From assembly GCF_009834365.1 (NCBI RefSeq), contig NZ_CP041348.1:3013001-3077000 (forward strand): 64,000 bases of DNA, written 5' to 3'. The notes below the pieces were generated by a model. It was not told the DNA's origin and made no database searches. It saw nothing but the letters and a program-made list of their open reading frames with translations. Positions within the stretch are counted from its first letter, which is position 1, and every line of letters begins with the position of its first letter. The DNA is from Komagataeibacter xylinus. GTDB taxonomy: Bacteria > Pseudomonadota > Alphaproteobacteria > Acetobacterales > Acetobacteraceae. The position numbers and the translations under genes are program-made. Of this stretch, positions 46,071 through 53,641 are shown piece by piece.

Positions 46071-47669
46071 TCAGGCTTTCTGCAGGCCAGGCTTGCCGCG
46101 TTCCACCGCAAAGCTGGCATAGGTGGAGAGCTTTCCATCGCGCTCCATCACCTTGTCGAGCACCTTGAGGTCGGCGCGCCATACATCCGGCCCCACATCG
46201 CACAGCACATAGCCGCGCTGGTCGGTCGTGGCCTTGAGGTGCGGGTTTTCGCGCCGGACTGAGCGGCTGAAACTGTCATCATCACCCACCCCATCCGCGC
46301 CTGAGGTGACGGACGTGGCCAGGAACTCGACCGAGACCGGCTGCTTCTGGCCCGGATCAGTCAGCAGATCCCCCGCGAAATGGCGGTGCGCATCACCCGT
46401 CACGTTCACCACATTGCCGGGGCAATGTGCACCAATGAACTCAAGCAGGCGCTTGCGGCTGTACATATAGCCCGACCACTGGTCCATGCTGTAAAGCAGT
46501 TCACCCTGCGGGGCGCGCCTATGGGCAAGGTTCATCATCATCACCTGATGCGCCAGCAGGTTCCACCGCGTGTCAGACCTGCCCAGACCGTCAAACAGCC
46601 ATTGCTCCTGCGCGGACCCCATCATGGTGCGGTTGGGTGACCAGACATCAGGCCCCTGCGCTGCCACGCCATCTCCATAAGCCTGATCACTGCGATACTG
46701 GCGCGTATCGAGCACGAAGGCATTCATGAGCGTGCCATAGCGCAGGCTGCGATAAAGCTGCATGTGGCTGCCATCGGGCAGGGCTGACAGGCGCAGCGGC
46801 ATGTGCTCGTAATAGGCCTGCATGGCAGCTTCGCGGCGCAGGCGGAAGATCTCGGGCGGTGTGCCGTCCTGATCGGTGTCGCCTGCCCAGTTATTGTCCA
46901 CCTCATGGTCATCGGAGGTGACGATCCACGGCACGGCGGCATGGGCGGCCTGCAGGTCGGGGTCGGTCTTGTACTGGGCATAGCGGCGGCGGTATTCATC
47001 AAGCGAATAGCATTCCAGCCCGATATGCCGACGCAGCGCCTGAAAGGGGCGGCCGTTCATTTCGTGCACGCGACCCCTGCTGTCCGGGCCTTCGTAAATG
47101 TAATCGCCATAATGGAAGACAAAATCGATCGGCTCATTGGCGATATTGCGCCAGGCGGTATAATACCCTTCCTCATAATGCTGGCAGCCTGCGGCGGCAA
47201 AGCGCACCCGAGCGGGTGATGCACCGGGCAGCGGAAAGGTATGGCTGCGGCCGGTGGGGCTGTCATACCCCGCAATGCGGAAACGGTACCAGTACGGGCG
47301 GTCGGGCCTGAGGCCCGTAACTTCGACATGCACGCAATGCGCCAGTTCAGGATGAGCCAGCGCCTGCCCTTTCCTGACGATGTGGCCAAATTTTTCATCC
47401 TCCGCCACTTCCCAGTCCACCAGCACGGGGCGGTTGCGGCTCATGCCGCCTTCCAGTTCAAGCGGGCGCGGGGCAAGGCGGGTCCAGATGACAAAACCAT
47501 CAGGCGCGGAATCACCTGACGCCACGCCAAGCTGAAAGGGAGATATGTCGAATTTCGGTTTTTCATCCAGATTGCGTGGGGTTGCCGCCCGTAAGGCACG
47601 CACCTGCGCCGAAAACAGTAGCCCCGTGCCAAACCCCGCGAGCACCTGCCTGCGCTTGAGAAACACCAT
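46071..47669 (-). CDS. phoD: alkaline phosphatase D (PhoD), Tat-exported
   Basis: 532 residues with a Tat signal (LKRRQVLAGFGTGLLFSAQ, about 4-22) and the PhoD layout: an N-terminal sandwich (FQLGVASGDSAPDGFVIWTRLAP, then YWYRFRI) and the metal-dependent phosphatase core with RFAAAGCQHYEEGYYTAW, FVFHYGDYIYEG, WIVTSDDHEVDNNWAGD and VNVTGDAHRHFAGD. All metal-binding Asp/His/Asn appear in place. PhoD enzymes need Ca2+ and Fe3+ and act as phosphomono- or diesterases in the periplasm. ATG 47669 has AAGGAT before it. A PHO-box-like motif lies about 90 bases upstream. Confidence 0.93.
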   Translation of the reverse strand: MVFLKRRQVLAGFGTGLLFSAQVRALRAATPRNLDEKPKFDISPFQLGVASGDSAPDGFVIWTRLAPRPLELEGGMSRNRPVLVDWEVAEDEKFGHIVRKGQALAHPELAHCVHVEVTGLRPDRPYWYRFRIAGYDSPTGRSHTFPLPGASPARVRFAAAGCQHYEEGYYTAWRNIANEPIDFVFHYGDYIYEGPDSRGRVHEMNGRPFQALRRHIGLECYSLDEYRRRYAQYKTDPDLQAAHAAVPWIVTSDDHEVDNNWAGDTDQDGTPPEIFRLRREAAMQAYYEHMPLRLSALPDGSHMQLYRSLRYGTLMNAFVLDTRQYRSDQAYGDGVAAQGPDVWSPNRTMMGSAQEQWLFDGLGRSDTRWNLLAHQVMMMNLAHRRAPQGELLYSMDQWSGYMYSRKRLLEFIGAHCPGNVVNVTGDAHRHFAGDLLTDPGQKQPVSVEFLATSVTSGADGVGDDDSFSRSVRRENPHLKATTDQRGYVLCDVGPDVWRADLKVLDKVMERDGKLSTYASFAVERGKPGLQKA

Positions 47670-47757
47670 GGAACATATCCTTTTGCATCAAGGCCGACTG
47701 CGGCCCATACCCTGTCATGACAAACAAGGTCGAGCGCTCGCGTGCGCCGGGCGGGTT

Positions 47758-47775
47758 TTGTCACCAAAGTTTCAT
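47758..47775 (-). promoter_or_regulatory. PHO-box-like motif before phoD
   Basis: On the minus strand ATGAAACTTTGGTGACAA: half-sites ATGAAA and GTGACA with 11-base spacing, about 89 bases before the phoD start. It matches the motif in front of the class A phosphatase gene (RTGAMASTTTSRTGAMAA). Candidate PhoB site. Confidence 0.5.
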
Positions 47776-48374
47776 ACAGGCGCGATTTCCAGCCCGTCGC
47801 ATGCCCGCACCAGGCGGGGCAGCATCTGCAAAAAACTGTCGCCACGGCTGATGTAATAGACCCCGCTCAGCCGCTGCCCGATCAACTGTAGGGCCCGGAG
47901 CGTGATCTTTTGCGGCATGTAGCGATTGATCTCGGCCACCACCGCGCCCAACGGGCAGTTACGGAACACGATCTGCCCCTGCTGCCAGGCCAGAAGGCTG
48001 GCAATTTCGCGATAGGTCATTTTTTCAACGCGGTGCAGCAGGAAAGCCTGCCGGGTGCGGCGCGGCAGGCGCTGGCAGCCCGCATGGAAACGGATCAGGC
48101 GTTCACGCGCCTGATAGGCTTCCTCCTGTGTGGGCGCGGTATCGCGCACATCGCCGAGCATGTCATCCCGGCCGCCGGGCGCGATACAGCCAACCTGCTC
48201 GCGCCTGCGCGCATTGTGGGAAAGGTTGACGGCACTGCGCGTAATATAGGCCTCCGGGTGGCCAATACTGCCATCGGGGCGTTCCAGGTAATTTACAAAG
48301 GCACTCTGCAGGTGGTCTTCCGCATCATCACGGCGTGTCAGGGATCGTACGCGCCGGTAAAGGCAAAGCCACTC
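47772..48374 (-). pseudogene. deletion fusion of a FecI-type sigma factor and its FecR regulator
   Basis: The minus-strand frame is open from 48374 to the stop at 47772 (200 codons). The first 150 codons read as an ECF sigma factor of the FecI type: region 2 around RRDDAEDHLQSAFVNYLER and HPEAYITRSAVNLSHNARRR, and region 4 with LPRRTRQAFLLHRVEKMTYREIASLL. Directly afterwards, in frame, comes AWQQGQIVFRNCPLGAVVAEINRY and the rest of a FecR C-terminal domain, ending DGLEIAPV. So most of fecR and the end of fecI are missing and the remains are joined. There is also no normal start: a TAG at 48375-48377 precedes the frame. The TonB receptor gene that normally follows is absent. Confidence 0.8.
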
Positions 48375-48476
48375 CTACCGGCGGGGCAACCATTTTTCGC
48401 TCAACGGCTTCCTCATCCCATCTGGGGCTGCTGGAAAAGACCGTTACTGTGTAAGGGATTTTAAAAGAAAACATTT

Positions 48477-48494
48477 GTGACAGTTTCATGAAAA
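48477..48494 (+). promoter_or_regulatory. PHO-box-like motif before the class A phosphatase gene
   Basis: GTGACAGTTTCATGAAAA: half-sites GTGACA and ATGAAA at 11-base spacing, about 122 bases before ATG 48617. Read backwards it agrees well with the first half of the classic PhoB box (CTGTCAC). Candidate PhoB site. Confidence 0.5.
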
Positions 48495-48616
48495 CTGCAT
48501 GCCCATAACGGGGCAGGCGTTTTCTGCTGCTGTCATTGTGCCATGATCCGCCAGAAAATCCCTTCGGGGCGGAACTTCTTTCGCCCTTCGTAACCCTGAG
48601 TTGTCCAAGCCATCAC

Positions 48617-49471
48617 ATGACCCGATCCAGCCTTACCGTTCTTCTCCCGCGCCCTGCGTCACGTTCGGGCCTGCCCCTTCTGGCGGGACTGCTTGCAGCG
48701 GCCACGCTTGCCAGTACGCCGGGCCGCGCGGCCGACCCGCTTGAGCCCGCAACACCCGAGGCAGGGTATTTCACCCCTGCCACCCAGCCGGATGCAACCG
48801 CTTACCTGCCACCTCCGCCCCAGCACGGCACGGTGCGGCAGGAAAATGATGACCATGCCTTCACCACCACCCGCGCCTTGCGGGGCAGCCCGCGCTGGGC
48901 GCTGGCCACGGCTGATGCTGACCTGCATGAAGATGCGCTGCTGCACAGTTTTTCCTGTGCCGCAGGCCTGCCCCTGAGCACTGCCGATGCGCCAGCACTG
49001 AGTGCACTCATTCACAAGATGGATGTGTCGGAAATTGCCGACATGCGCAAAAGCAAGGCCTACTGGCACCGGCCACGCCCCTTTGTAGGCAACAGCCAGC
49101 CCATCTGCACCGAACAGGACCGGGCGCATCTGGCAACATCGGGGGCCTATCCTTCCGGTCACACCATGCTGGGCTGGAGCACGGCACTTGTGCTGGCAGA
49201 ACTGCTGCCGGAGCGCGCAACGCAGATCCTGCAACGCGGCCGGGTATTTGGCGAGAGCCGGATCATATGCGGCGTGCATTGGGAAAGCGACGTGCAGGCA
49301 GGCTACATGCTGGGCTCAGCCGAGATTGCCGCGCTGCATGGAAGCCCCGCCTTCCGCACGGATATGGACGCGGCCCGGACGGAACTCACCACCCTGCGCC
49401 GCAAGGCCCCCACAGCAGCTACACCTTCATGCACCCTTGAGCAGGAGGCGGCCGCGCATTCACCGCTGTAA
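48617..49471 (+). CDS. class A non-specific acid phosphatase (PhoN type)
   Basis: 284 residues with a signal peptide (hydrophobic core about 17-34, cleavage near GRAA). The three-part PAP2 active site is complete: KSKAYWHRPRP (K-x6-RP), GAYPSGHT (PSGH) and GESRIICGVHWESDV (SR-x5-H-x3-D). These are the class A acid phosphatase signatures. It takes phosphate from organic esters in the periplasm and can also transfer phosphate in some relatives. The open frame begins at 48536, but ATG 48617 fits the signal peptide. A PHO-box-like site lies upstream. Confidence 0.92.
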   Translation: MTRSSLTVLLPRPASRSGLPLLAGLLAAATLASTPGRAADPLEPATPEAGYFTPATQPDATAYLPPPPQHGTVRQENDDHAFTTTRALRGSPRWALATADADLHEDALLHSFSCAAGLPLSTADAPALSALIHKMDVSEIADMRKSKAYWHRPRPFVGNSQPICTEQDRAHLATSGAYPSGHTMLGWSTALVLAELLPERATQILQRGRVFGESRIICGVHWESDVQAGYMLGSAEIAALHGSPAFRTDMDAARTELTTLRRKAPTAATPSCTLEQEAAAHSPL

Positions 49472-49656
49472 AGCAATCTGTCTTTTACGGGATGTGGATT
49501 TGTGAACACAGGCGCGGGCCAAACCACGCGGGGGCCACCAACTGTGCGGGCAGCGATATAGGCAGTGCGCCTGCTTTATAATAAGATCGACCAGGAAACG
49601 ATTTTAAAGCCTGTTTGCTGACGGCTTCAAATAATTGCCATATCTGGAAACGATAG

Positions 49657-50115
49657 ATGAAAAAACGACTTCTGGCCGCTCTCTTCTCCCTTTCCCTTCC
49701 CGCAGCACCCGCGCTTGCGGCTGATGGCGCCGCCCTGTTCCAGACCAATTGCAGCGCCTGCCACCAGGCCGATGGTCAGGGCGTGTCCGGGCAGTTCCCG
49801 CCGCTCGCCGGACGCGTGGGCAAGATCGCCGCCACGCCGGAAGGCAGGCAGTATGTTATTGCCGTGGTGCTGAATGGCCTGATGGGACCGATTACAGCCG
49901 CGGGCAATACCTATGCAAGCTTCATGCCGCCCTTCAAAACCCTGCCCGATGACCAGATCGCAGCCGTGCTGAACCATGTAGCGGGCCTGCCCTCTGGCCC
50001 CGATGCAACCGTGTTTACCGCTGATGAGGTAGCCACCGGCCGCAAGGAAGCCCTGACGCCGCCTGCCGTGATTGAAAAGCGCAAGGCGCTTGACGCGCAG
50101 CATCCGCTGCCCTGA
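49657..50115 (+). CDS. exported monohaem cytochrome c
   Basis: 152 residues with a signal peptide (cleavage after ALA, about 21) and one haem site CSACH (Cys32, Cys35, His36); sixth ligand probably Met in ASFMPPFKTL. Class I cytochrome c of the kind that serves dehydrogenases or oxidases of the periplasm. It converges on the RidA/cytochrome/amine oxidase operon, so it is not co-transcribed with it, but it may be part of the same electron path. Closed by a strong terminator. Confidence 0.88.
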   Translation: MKKRLLAALFSLSLPAAPALAADGAALFQTNCSACHQADGQGVSGQFPPLAGRVGKIAATPEGRQYVIAVVLNGLMGPITAAGNTYASFMPPFKTLPDDQIAAVLNHVAGLPSGPDATVFTADEVATGRKEALTPPAVIEKRKALDAQHPLP

Positions 50116-50126
50116 GCCACAGGCAC

Positions 50127-50160
50127 AAAAAAGGGGATCCAACCGATCCCCTTTGTTTTT
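50127..50160 (+). terminator. rho-independent terminator
   Basis: AAAGGGGATC pairs with GATCCCCTTT around a 5-base loop, followed by GTTTTT. It directly follows the cytochrome c gene. Confidence 0.88.
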
Positions 50161-50175
50161 AAGGCACATGCCATG

Positions 50176-50260
50176 AAGACTGAGTAAAATGCTCAGTCTT
50201 CAAAAAGCTTTGCAAGAATACCGCCTTTTTGAAAAAAAGACGGTACCTGGAAACGTTTAT
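50176..50260 (+). repeat. dispersed palindromic repeat, copy I, with an extra hairpin
   Basis: AAGACTGAG/CTCAGTCTT (50176-50200) forms a perfect 9-bp stem; next comes a member of the repeat family, TACCGCCTTTTTGAAAAAAAG, ACGGTACC and TGGAAACGTTTA. The copy reaches the stop codon of ridA (50257) and lies between two converging genes. Confidence 0.7.
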
Positions 50261-50769
50261 TTACCCGGCGCGCGCACGGCCGTGGTCTCGATTTCAATCA
50301 GCCATCCCGGGTTGGCAAGATGCGCCACGCCAAACGCCGAACGCACCGGCAGGTTGGGCTGCTTGGCCGAGGGGCCATAGAACTGGGTGTAGGCTTTCAT
50401 CATGCCTTCAAAGTCAAGCTTGCCCAGCTTGGGGTCTTCAACCATGTAGACGTGCATCTGCACCACGTCACCCATGCCCAGCCCCAGCTTTTTCAGTTCA
50501 TCACTAATGCGCTGCAGGGCCGCATAAGTCTGTGCCTGCGTATCGCCATAGGCGGCGAGACTCTTGGGGTCGGCCTTCGTGTCCTGCACCGGCGCGCCCA
50601 TGCCGCTGAGATAGACGGTGGTCGCACCCGCAGGCACCTCAATGGCGGTGGAAATGGGGAATTTTCCCCCCGCATGACGCACGATGCCATCATCAGCATA
50701 AGCAGGCATGGCAGCCGCCATGCCACCAAGAACAGCCATGGCGGCAACGGTTTTTTTCAGGTCGAACAT
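50257..50769 (-). CDS. exported RidA-family enamine/imine deaminase
   Basis: 170 residues: a Sec signal peptide (about 1-25, ending PAYA) in front of a RidA/YjgF domain. Family marks are VYLSGMGAPV, TYAALQRISDELKKLGLGMGDVVQMHVYM and LPVRSAFGVAHL with the substrate-binding Arg143, then WLIEIETTAV. RidA proteins hydrolyse the reactive imines made by amino-acid oxidising enzymes and are usually cytoplasmic; an exported one implies an imine source in the periplasm. That source is given by the operon: amine oxidase, cytochrome c, RidA, with 4 bases between the last two genes. Confidence 0.88.
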   Translation of the reverse strand: MFDLKKTVAAMAVLGGMAAAMPAYADDGIVRHAGGKFPISTAIEVPAGATTVYLSGMGAPVQDTKADPKSLAAYGDTQAQTYAALQRISDELKKLGLGMGDVVQMHVYMVEDPKLGKLDFEGMMKAYTQFYGPSAKQPNLPVRSAFGVAHLANPGWLIEIETTAVRAPGK

Positions 50770-50773
50770 TCTC

Positions 50774-51199
50774 TCACTGCTCCTGTGGTGTTACGGGAGG
50801 CCGCTGGGCCGCCACATCCGATGCACTTACGGCATCGGTATAGTGATTGCCAAAATGGGTGCGGATATAATTCACCACATTGGCGATCTGGTCATCTTTC
50901 AGCACGCCTGAAAACCATGGCATGCCGCCATAGCCATTCAGGATGACATAAACCGGGTAGGCGCTGCTCTGCAGCTTGGCGTTACCTGCAAAGGCCGGGA
51001 ACTGCGCACCAGCGCCCATCGCTCCCTTGCCATCAGGCATGTGACAGCCCTGGCAGACATGGCGGTACACATCCTCGCCAGTGGTCATGGGTTGCACGTT
51101 CCCCACCACGGCGGCGGCGCTATCGGCGCGTGCGGGGCCAGAGGGAGCGGCAAGCAGCGGCAGGGCCACAAGGGCGGGCAGGAGAAGGATCTTACGCAT
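50774..51199 (-). CDS. exported monohaem cytochrome c of the amine oxidase operon
   Basis: 141 residues, signal peptide to about residue 25 (PARA), one haem site CQGCH (Cys49, Cys52, His53) and Met in YGGMPWFSG as likely sixth ligand. Its ATG overlaps the stop codon of the Tat amine oxidase gene by one base, the same arrangement as in the D-amino-acid-oxidase-like pair at 8842-10577. It probably takes electrons from that flavoprotein and passes them to the terminal oxidases. Confidence 0.9.
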   Translation of the reverse strand: MRKILLLPALVALPLLAAPSGPARADSAAAVVGNVQPMTTGEDVYRHVCQGCHMPDGKGAMGAGAQFPAFAGNAKLQSSAYPVYVILNGYGGMPWFSGVLKDDQIANVVNYIRTHFGNHYTDAVSASDVAAQRPPVTPQEQ

Positions 51200-52803
51200 C
51201 AGCTTGCTCCCTGCGCGCGCTTGTGCAACTGGGTTACGGCATCAAGGGCGGAAAGAATGGCCCCCTCCTGCCAGCAGCCCACATAGGATGCATGCTCGCC
51301 GGCCAGCACCACGCGGTTATCCATGGCGCACAGGGCCTTGTAGTGGGTCTTGCGGGCCTGCTCGCTCCACATCGAGCAGCAGCCCATGGACCACGGCACG
51401 CGGCTCCACGCAAAACTCACGCCGTTGGAGAATTCCTTGCGGTAATGCTTGGGGTGGAAGGCCTCGCCCTGGGCCAGCGCGTGCTCGATGCGCTCCTGCG
51501 GCGTCATGCCCGCAAAATCATAGGCTGCCGGACCAAACATGTAACCACCGAGCAGCACGGCTGGCCCGCGTGAGAAGTAGCCGTGGCTGGGATAGGAGAT
51601 CTGGCTGATCGGCTGGTCGGTAAAGCTGATGCCGCCATAGATCTGGTCTTCTTCCTCCCAGAAGCGGCGCTTGAACTCCAGCCCGAGCTTGACGGATGAG
51701 GCATAGGGCACCGCCATGATCGCGGCCTTGAGCGGCGCGCTGACCTGCACGTCCAGCTGCGAAAGCACGGGCAGCGGAATGGTGCACACGCAGTAATCGG
51801 CCTTGGCCTCTCGCACGGCGCCGCCATGATTCATGTCGTTATAGGTAACGCTCACGCCCTTGTCGTCCTGATGAATGGACGTGACCTTGCAGTTGAGCGT
51901 GATGAGGTCATGCACCTGGCGGTTGAAGCCCTTGCCGATCATGTCCATGCCACCCACGGGCTGGAACATGGTGGTCTGCATGTCGAGGCGTTCGTGGAAG
52001 GCCATCCATGTCCACAGGCCCGAGCTGAGCACATCCTTGCGGTCAAACAGATCAGAGGGCACGGGCTCGCCGTTCAGGCCACCGCCCAGCGCCTTTTCAT
52101 AGCCACGGCATTCGGAGCTGATCACGCCCTTGCGGTAGTTCAGCCCGGAATCAAGGCTGCCCCACTGGCGCATGGCCGTGCGCAGGTGCTCGCGCTCATC
52201 GGGCGAGACCACATCGTCGAGCTTGTGCTGGTCGATCGCCTTGCCGAGCAGCTCTGCCGTAAAGCCGTTGAAATCGGACGCGTACTCGCGGTAACGCACC
52301 GACTTGCCACCAAATGCCTTGCTCGAATGCAGCCAGGCATTGTGGTTGAGCTCGACAAACGGCTCGAGTTCCACGCCAAATTCGCGGCAGTAATGCAGCA
52401 GGCCCTGATGGTGGTAGGGAATGCGCCATGGGCCGGGATTGATGTAGTTGCCCGAGGCAAAACCGACCTTCTGGGTGGCACCGCCAAGTTCGGTAACCGT
52501 GTCACCGCCACGCAGGCTGATGTTGCGGCCACCGGCGCGCCCCTGGAACTCGAGTATCTGAACCTGGTAGCCTGCCTTGCGCAGTTCGTAGGCGGAGAGC
52601 ATGCCCGCAAGTCCCGCACCAAGCACCAGCACGCGGGTGCCACGCTTTGCACCCGAAAGGACGGGCGGCGCGGTGAAATCCGTGCCCTGCGCATGCCCCA
52701 TGGATGTCATGGCCTGATACAGGGCGGCACTACCGGCCAATGTACCGATACGGGAGAGGAGTTGCCTACGCGTGGGGGCTTTACGCGGATGAGCGTTTGT
52801 CAT
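51199..52803 (-). CDS. Tat-exported flavin amine / L-amino-acid oxidase family enzyme
   Basis: About 534 residues with a Tat signal (PTRRQLLSRIGTLAGSAALY, about 10-29). The FAD dinucleotide motif is VLVLGAGLAGMLSAYELRKAGYQVQILE (in parts), followed by GRAGGR; the C-terminal FAD motif is LAGEHASYVGCWQEGAILSA. This is the flavin monoamine oxidase/L-amino-acid oxidase fold. Substrate unknown; L-amino acids or primary amines are likely. It oxidises the substrate to an imine in the periplasm. Start ATG 52803 puts the Tat motif close to the N-terminus; the frame is open to 52854. First gene of the operon with a cytochrome c and a RidA, which points to a dehydrogenase linked to the respiratory chain. 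An inverted repeat lies about 100 bases upstream. Confidence 0.9.
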   Translation of the reverse strand: MTNAHPRKAPTRRQLLSRIGTLAGSAALYQAMTSMGHAQGTDFTAPPVLSGAKRGTRVLVLGAGLAGMLSAYELRKAGYQVQILEFQGRAGGRNISLRGGDTVTELGGATQKVGFASGNYINPGPWRIPYHHQGLLHYCREFGVELEPFVELNHNAWLHSSKAFGGKSVRYREYASDFNGFTAELLGKAIDQHKLDDVVSPDEREHLRTAMRQWGSLDSGLNYRKGVISSECRGYEKALGGGLNGEPVPSDLFDRKDVLSSGLWTWMAFHERLDMQTTMFQPVGGMDMIGKGFNRQVHDLITLNCKVTSIHQDDKGVSVTYNDMNHGGAVREAKADYCVCTIPLPVLSQLDVQVSAPLKAAIMAVPYASSVKLGLEFKRRFWEEEDQIYGGISFTDQPISQISYPSHGYFSRGPAVLLGGYMFGPAAYDFAGMTPQERIEHALAQGEAFHPKHYRKEFSNGVSFAWSRVPWSMGCCSMWSEQARKTHYKALCAMDNRVVLAGEHASYVGCWQEGAILSALDAVTQLHKRAQGAS

Positions 52804-52905
52804 CAAGAAATCCCAAGCAATCAACGAAAACAGCTCTCTACCCTTAACCAACAAACCGGGACTTAACCATATCTTCCCCGGAATAATTTCTTATCGAAAC
52901 AATTT

Positions 52906-52925
52906 ATGTTGCTGTTATGCAACAT
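52906..52925. promoter_or_regulatory. inverted repeat before the amine oxidase operon
   Basis: ATGTTGC-TGTTAT-GCAACAT, perfect 7-base arms, about 103 bases before the ATG. The dyad has a T-N11-A core, as in LysR-type regulator sites. No LysR gene is in the window next to it. Confidence 0.4.
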
Positions 52926-53044
52926 CAATCCACAGCCGCCCGCCCTGCAGGCCCCCCGTTCCCTGCTGATGCAGAAAATAATGCGGATATTACTTTAAAT
53001 TTTCTTGCTTCATGACAAAGCACATGAGTGCGGGACCGCCCCCG

Positions 53045-53623
53045 TCATGTCCCCGCTCCGGCATGACGGAAGCAGCCCGCCTCATGGTCATGGATCATGC
53101 CAGCGGCCTGCATCCAGGCATAGGCCGTAACCGGACCGACAAAACGAAAGCCCCGTGCCCTGAGTGCTGACGCCATGGCCTGCGACAGGGGCGAGGCCGC
53201 CTGCACCGCCAGTGTCGGCTCATGCACCGCCTTGCCGCCGGGCAACATGCCCCACGCGAAAGTGGCAAAGTCCTCGCCTGCTGCCCGCATGGCAACATAG
53301 GCACGGGCATTGCCAATCGCCGCCACTATCTTGGCACGCGCCCGGATAATGCCGGGATCAGCCATCAGGCGGTTGATCTCTGCCTCGTTAAAGCGCGCAA
53401 CGCGATCAGGATCAAACCCCATGAAGGCGCGACGAAATCCTTCACGTCGCCGCAGGATCGTGCGCCATGACAGGCCAGCCTGAAAGCTTTCGAGCACCAG
53501 CATTTCCCATAACTGGCGGCTGTCATGCACGGGCACGCCCCATTCCTCATCATGATAGGTCATCATCATGGCATCGGCCTGCGCCCATTTGCAGCGCGGG
53601 CGGGCGGGATCGGGTGCGTTCAT
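53045..53623 (-). CDS. tag: DNA-3-methyladenine glycosylase I (Tag)
   Basis: Removes 3-methyladenine from alkylated DNA. 192 residues with the family start RCKWAQ...YHDEEWGVPVHD, then ESFQAGLSWRTILRRREGFRRAF (in parts), the base-binding Trp in GLSW, and a C-terminal FRFVGPVTAYAWMQAAGMIHDHEAGC with the Cys/His zinc site (N-terminal Cys and C-terminal His/Cys). AGGAAA lies before ATG 53623. It follows mdaB by 18 bases on the same strand, so both may be one transcript. Cytoplasmic. Confidence 0.95.
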   Translation of the reverse strand: MNAPDPARPRCKWAQADAMMMTYHDEEWGVPVHDSRQLWEMLVLESFQAGLSWRTILRRREGFRRAFMGFDPDRVARFNEAEINRLMADPGIIRARAKIVAAIGNARAYVAMRAAGEDFATFAWGMLPGGKAVHEPTLAVQAASPLSQAMASALRARGFRFVGPVTAYAWMQAAGMIHDHEAGCFRHAGAGT

Positions 53624-53641
53624 GTCCGTTTTCCTGTGCGC

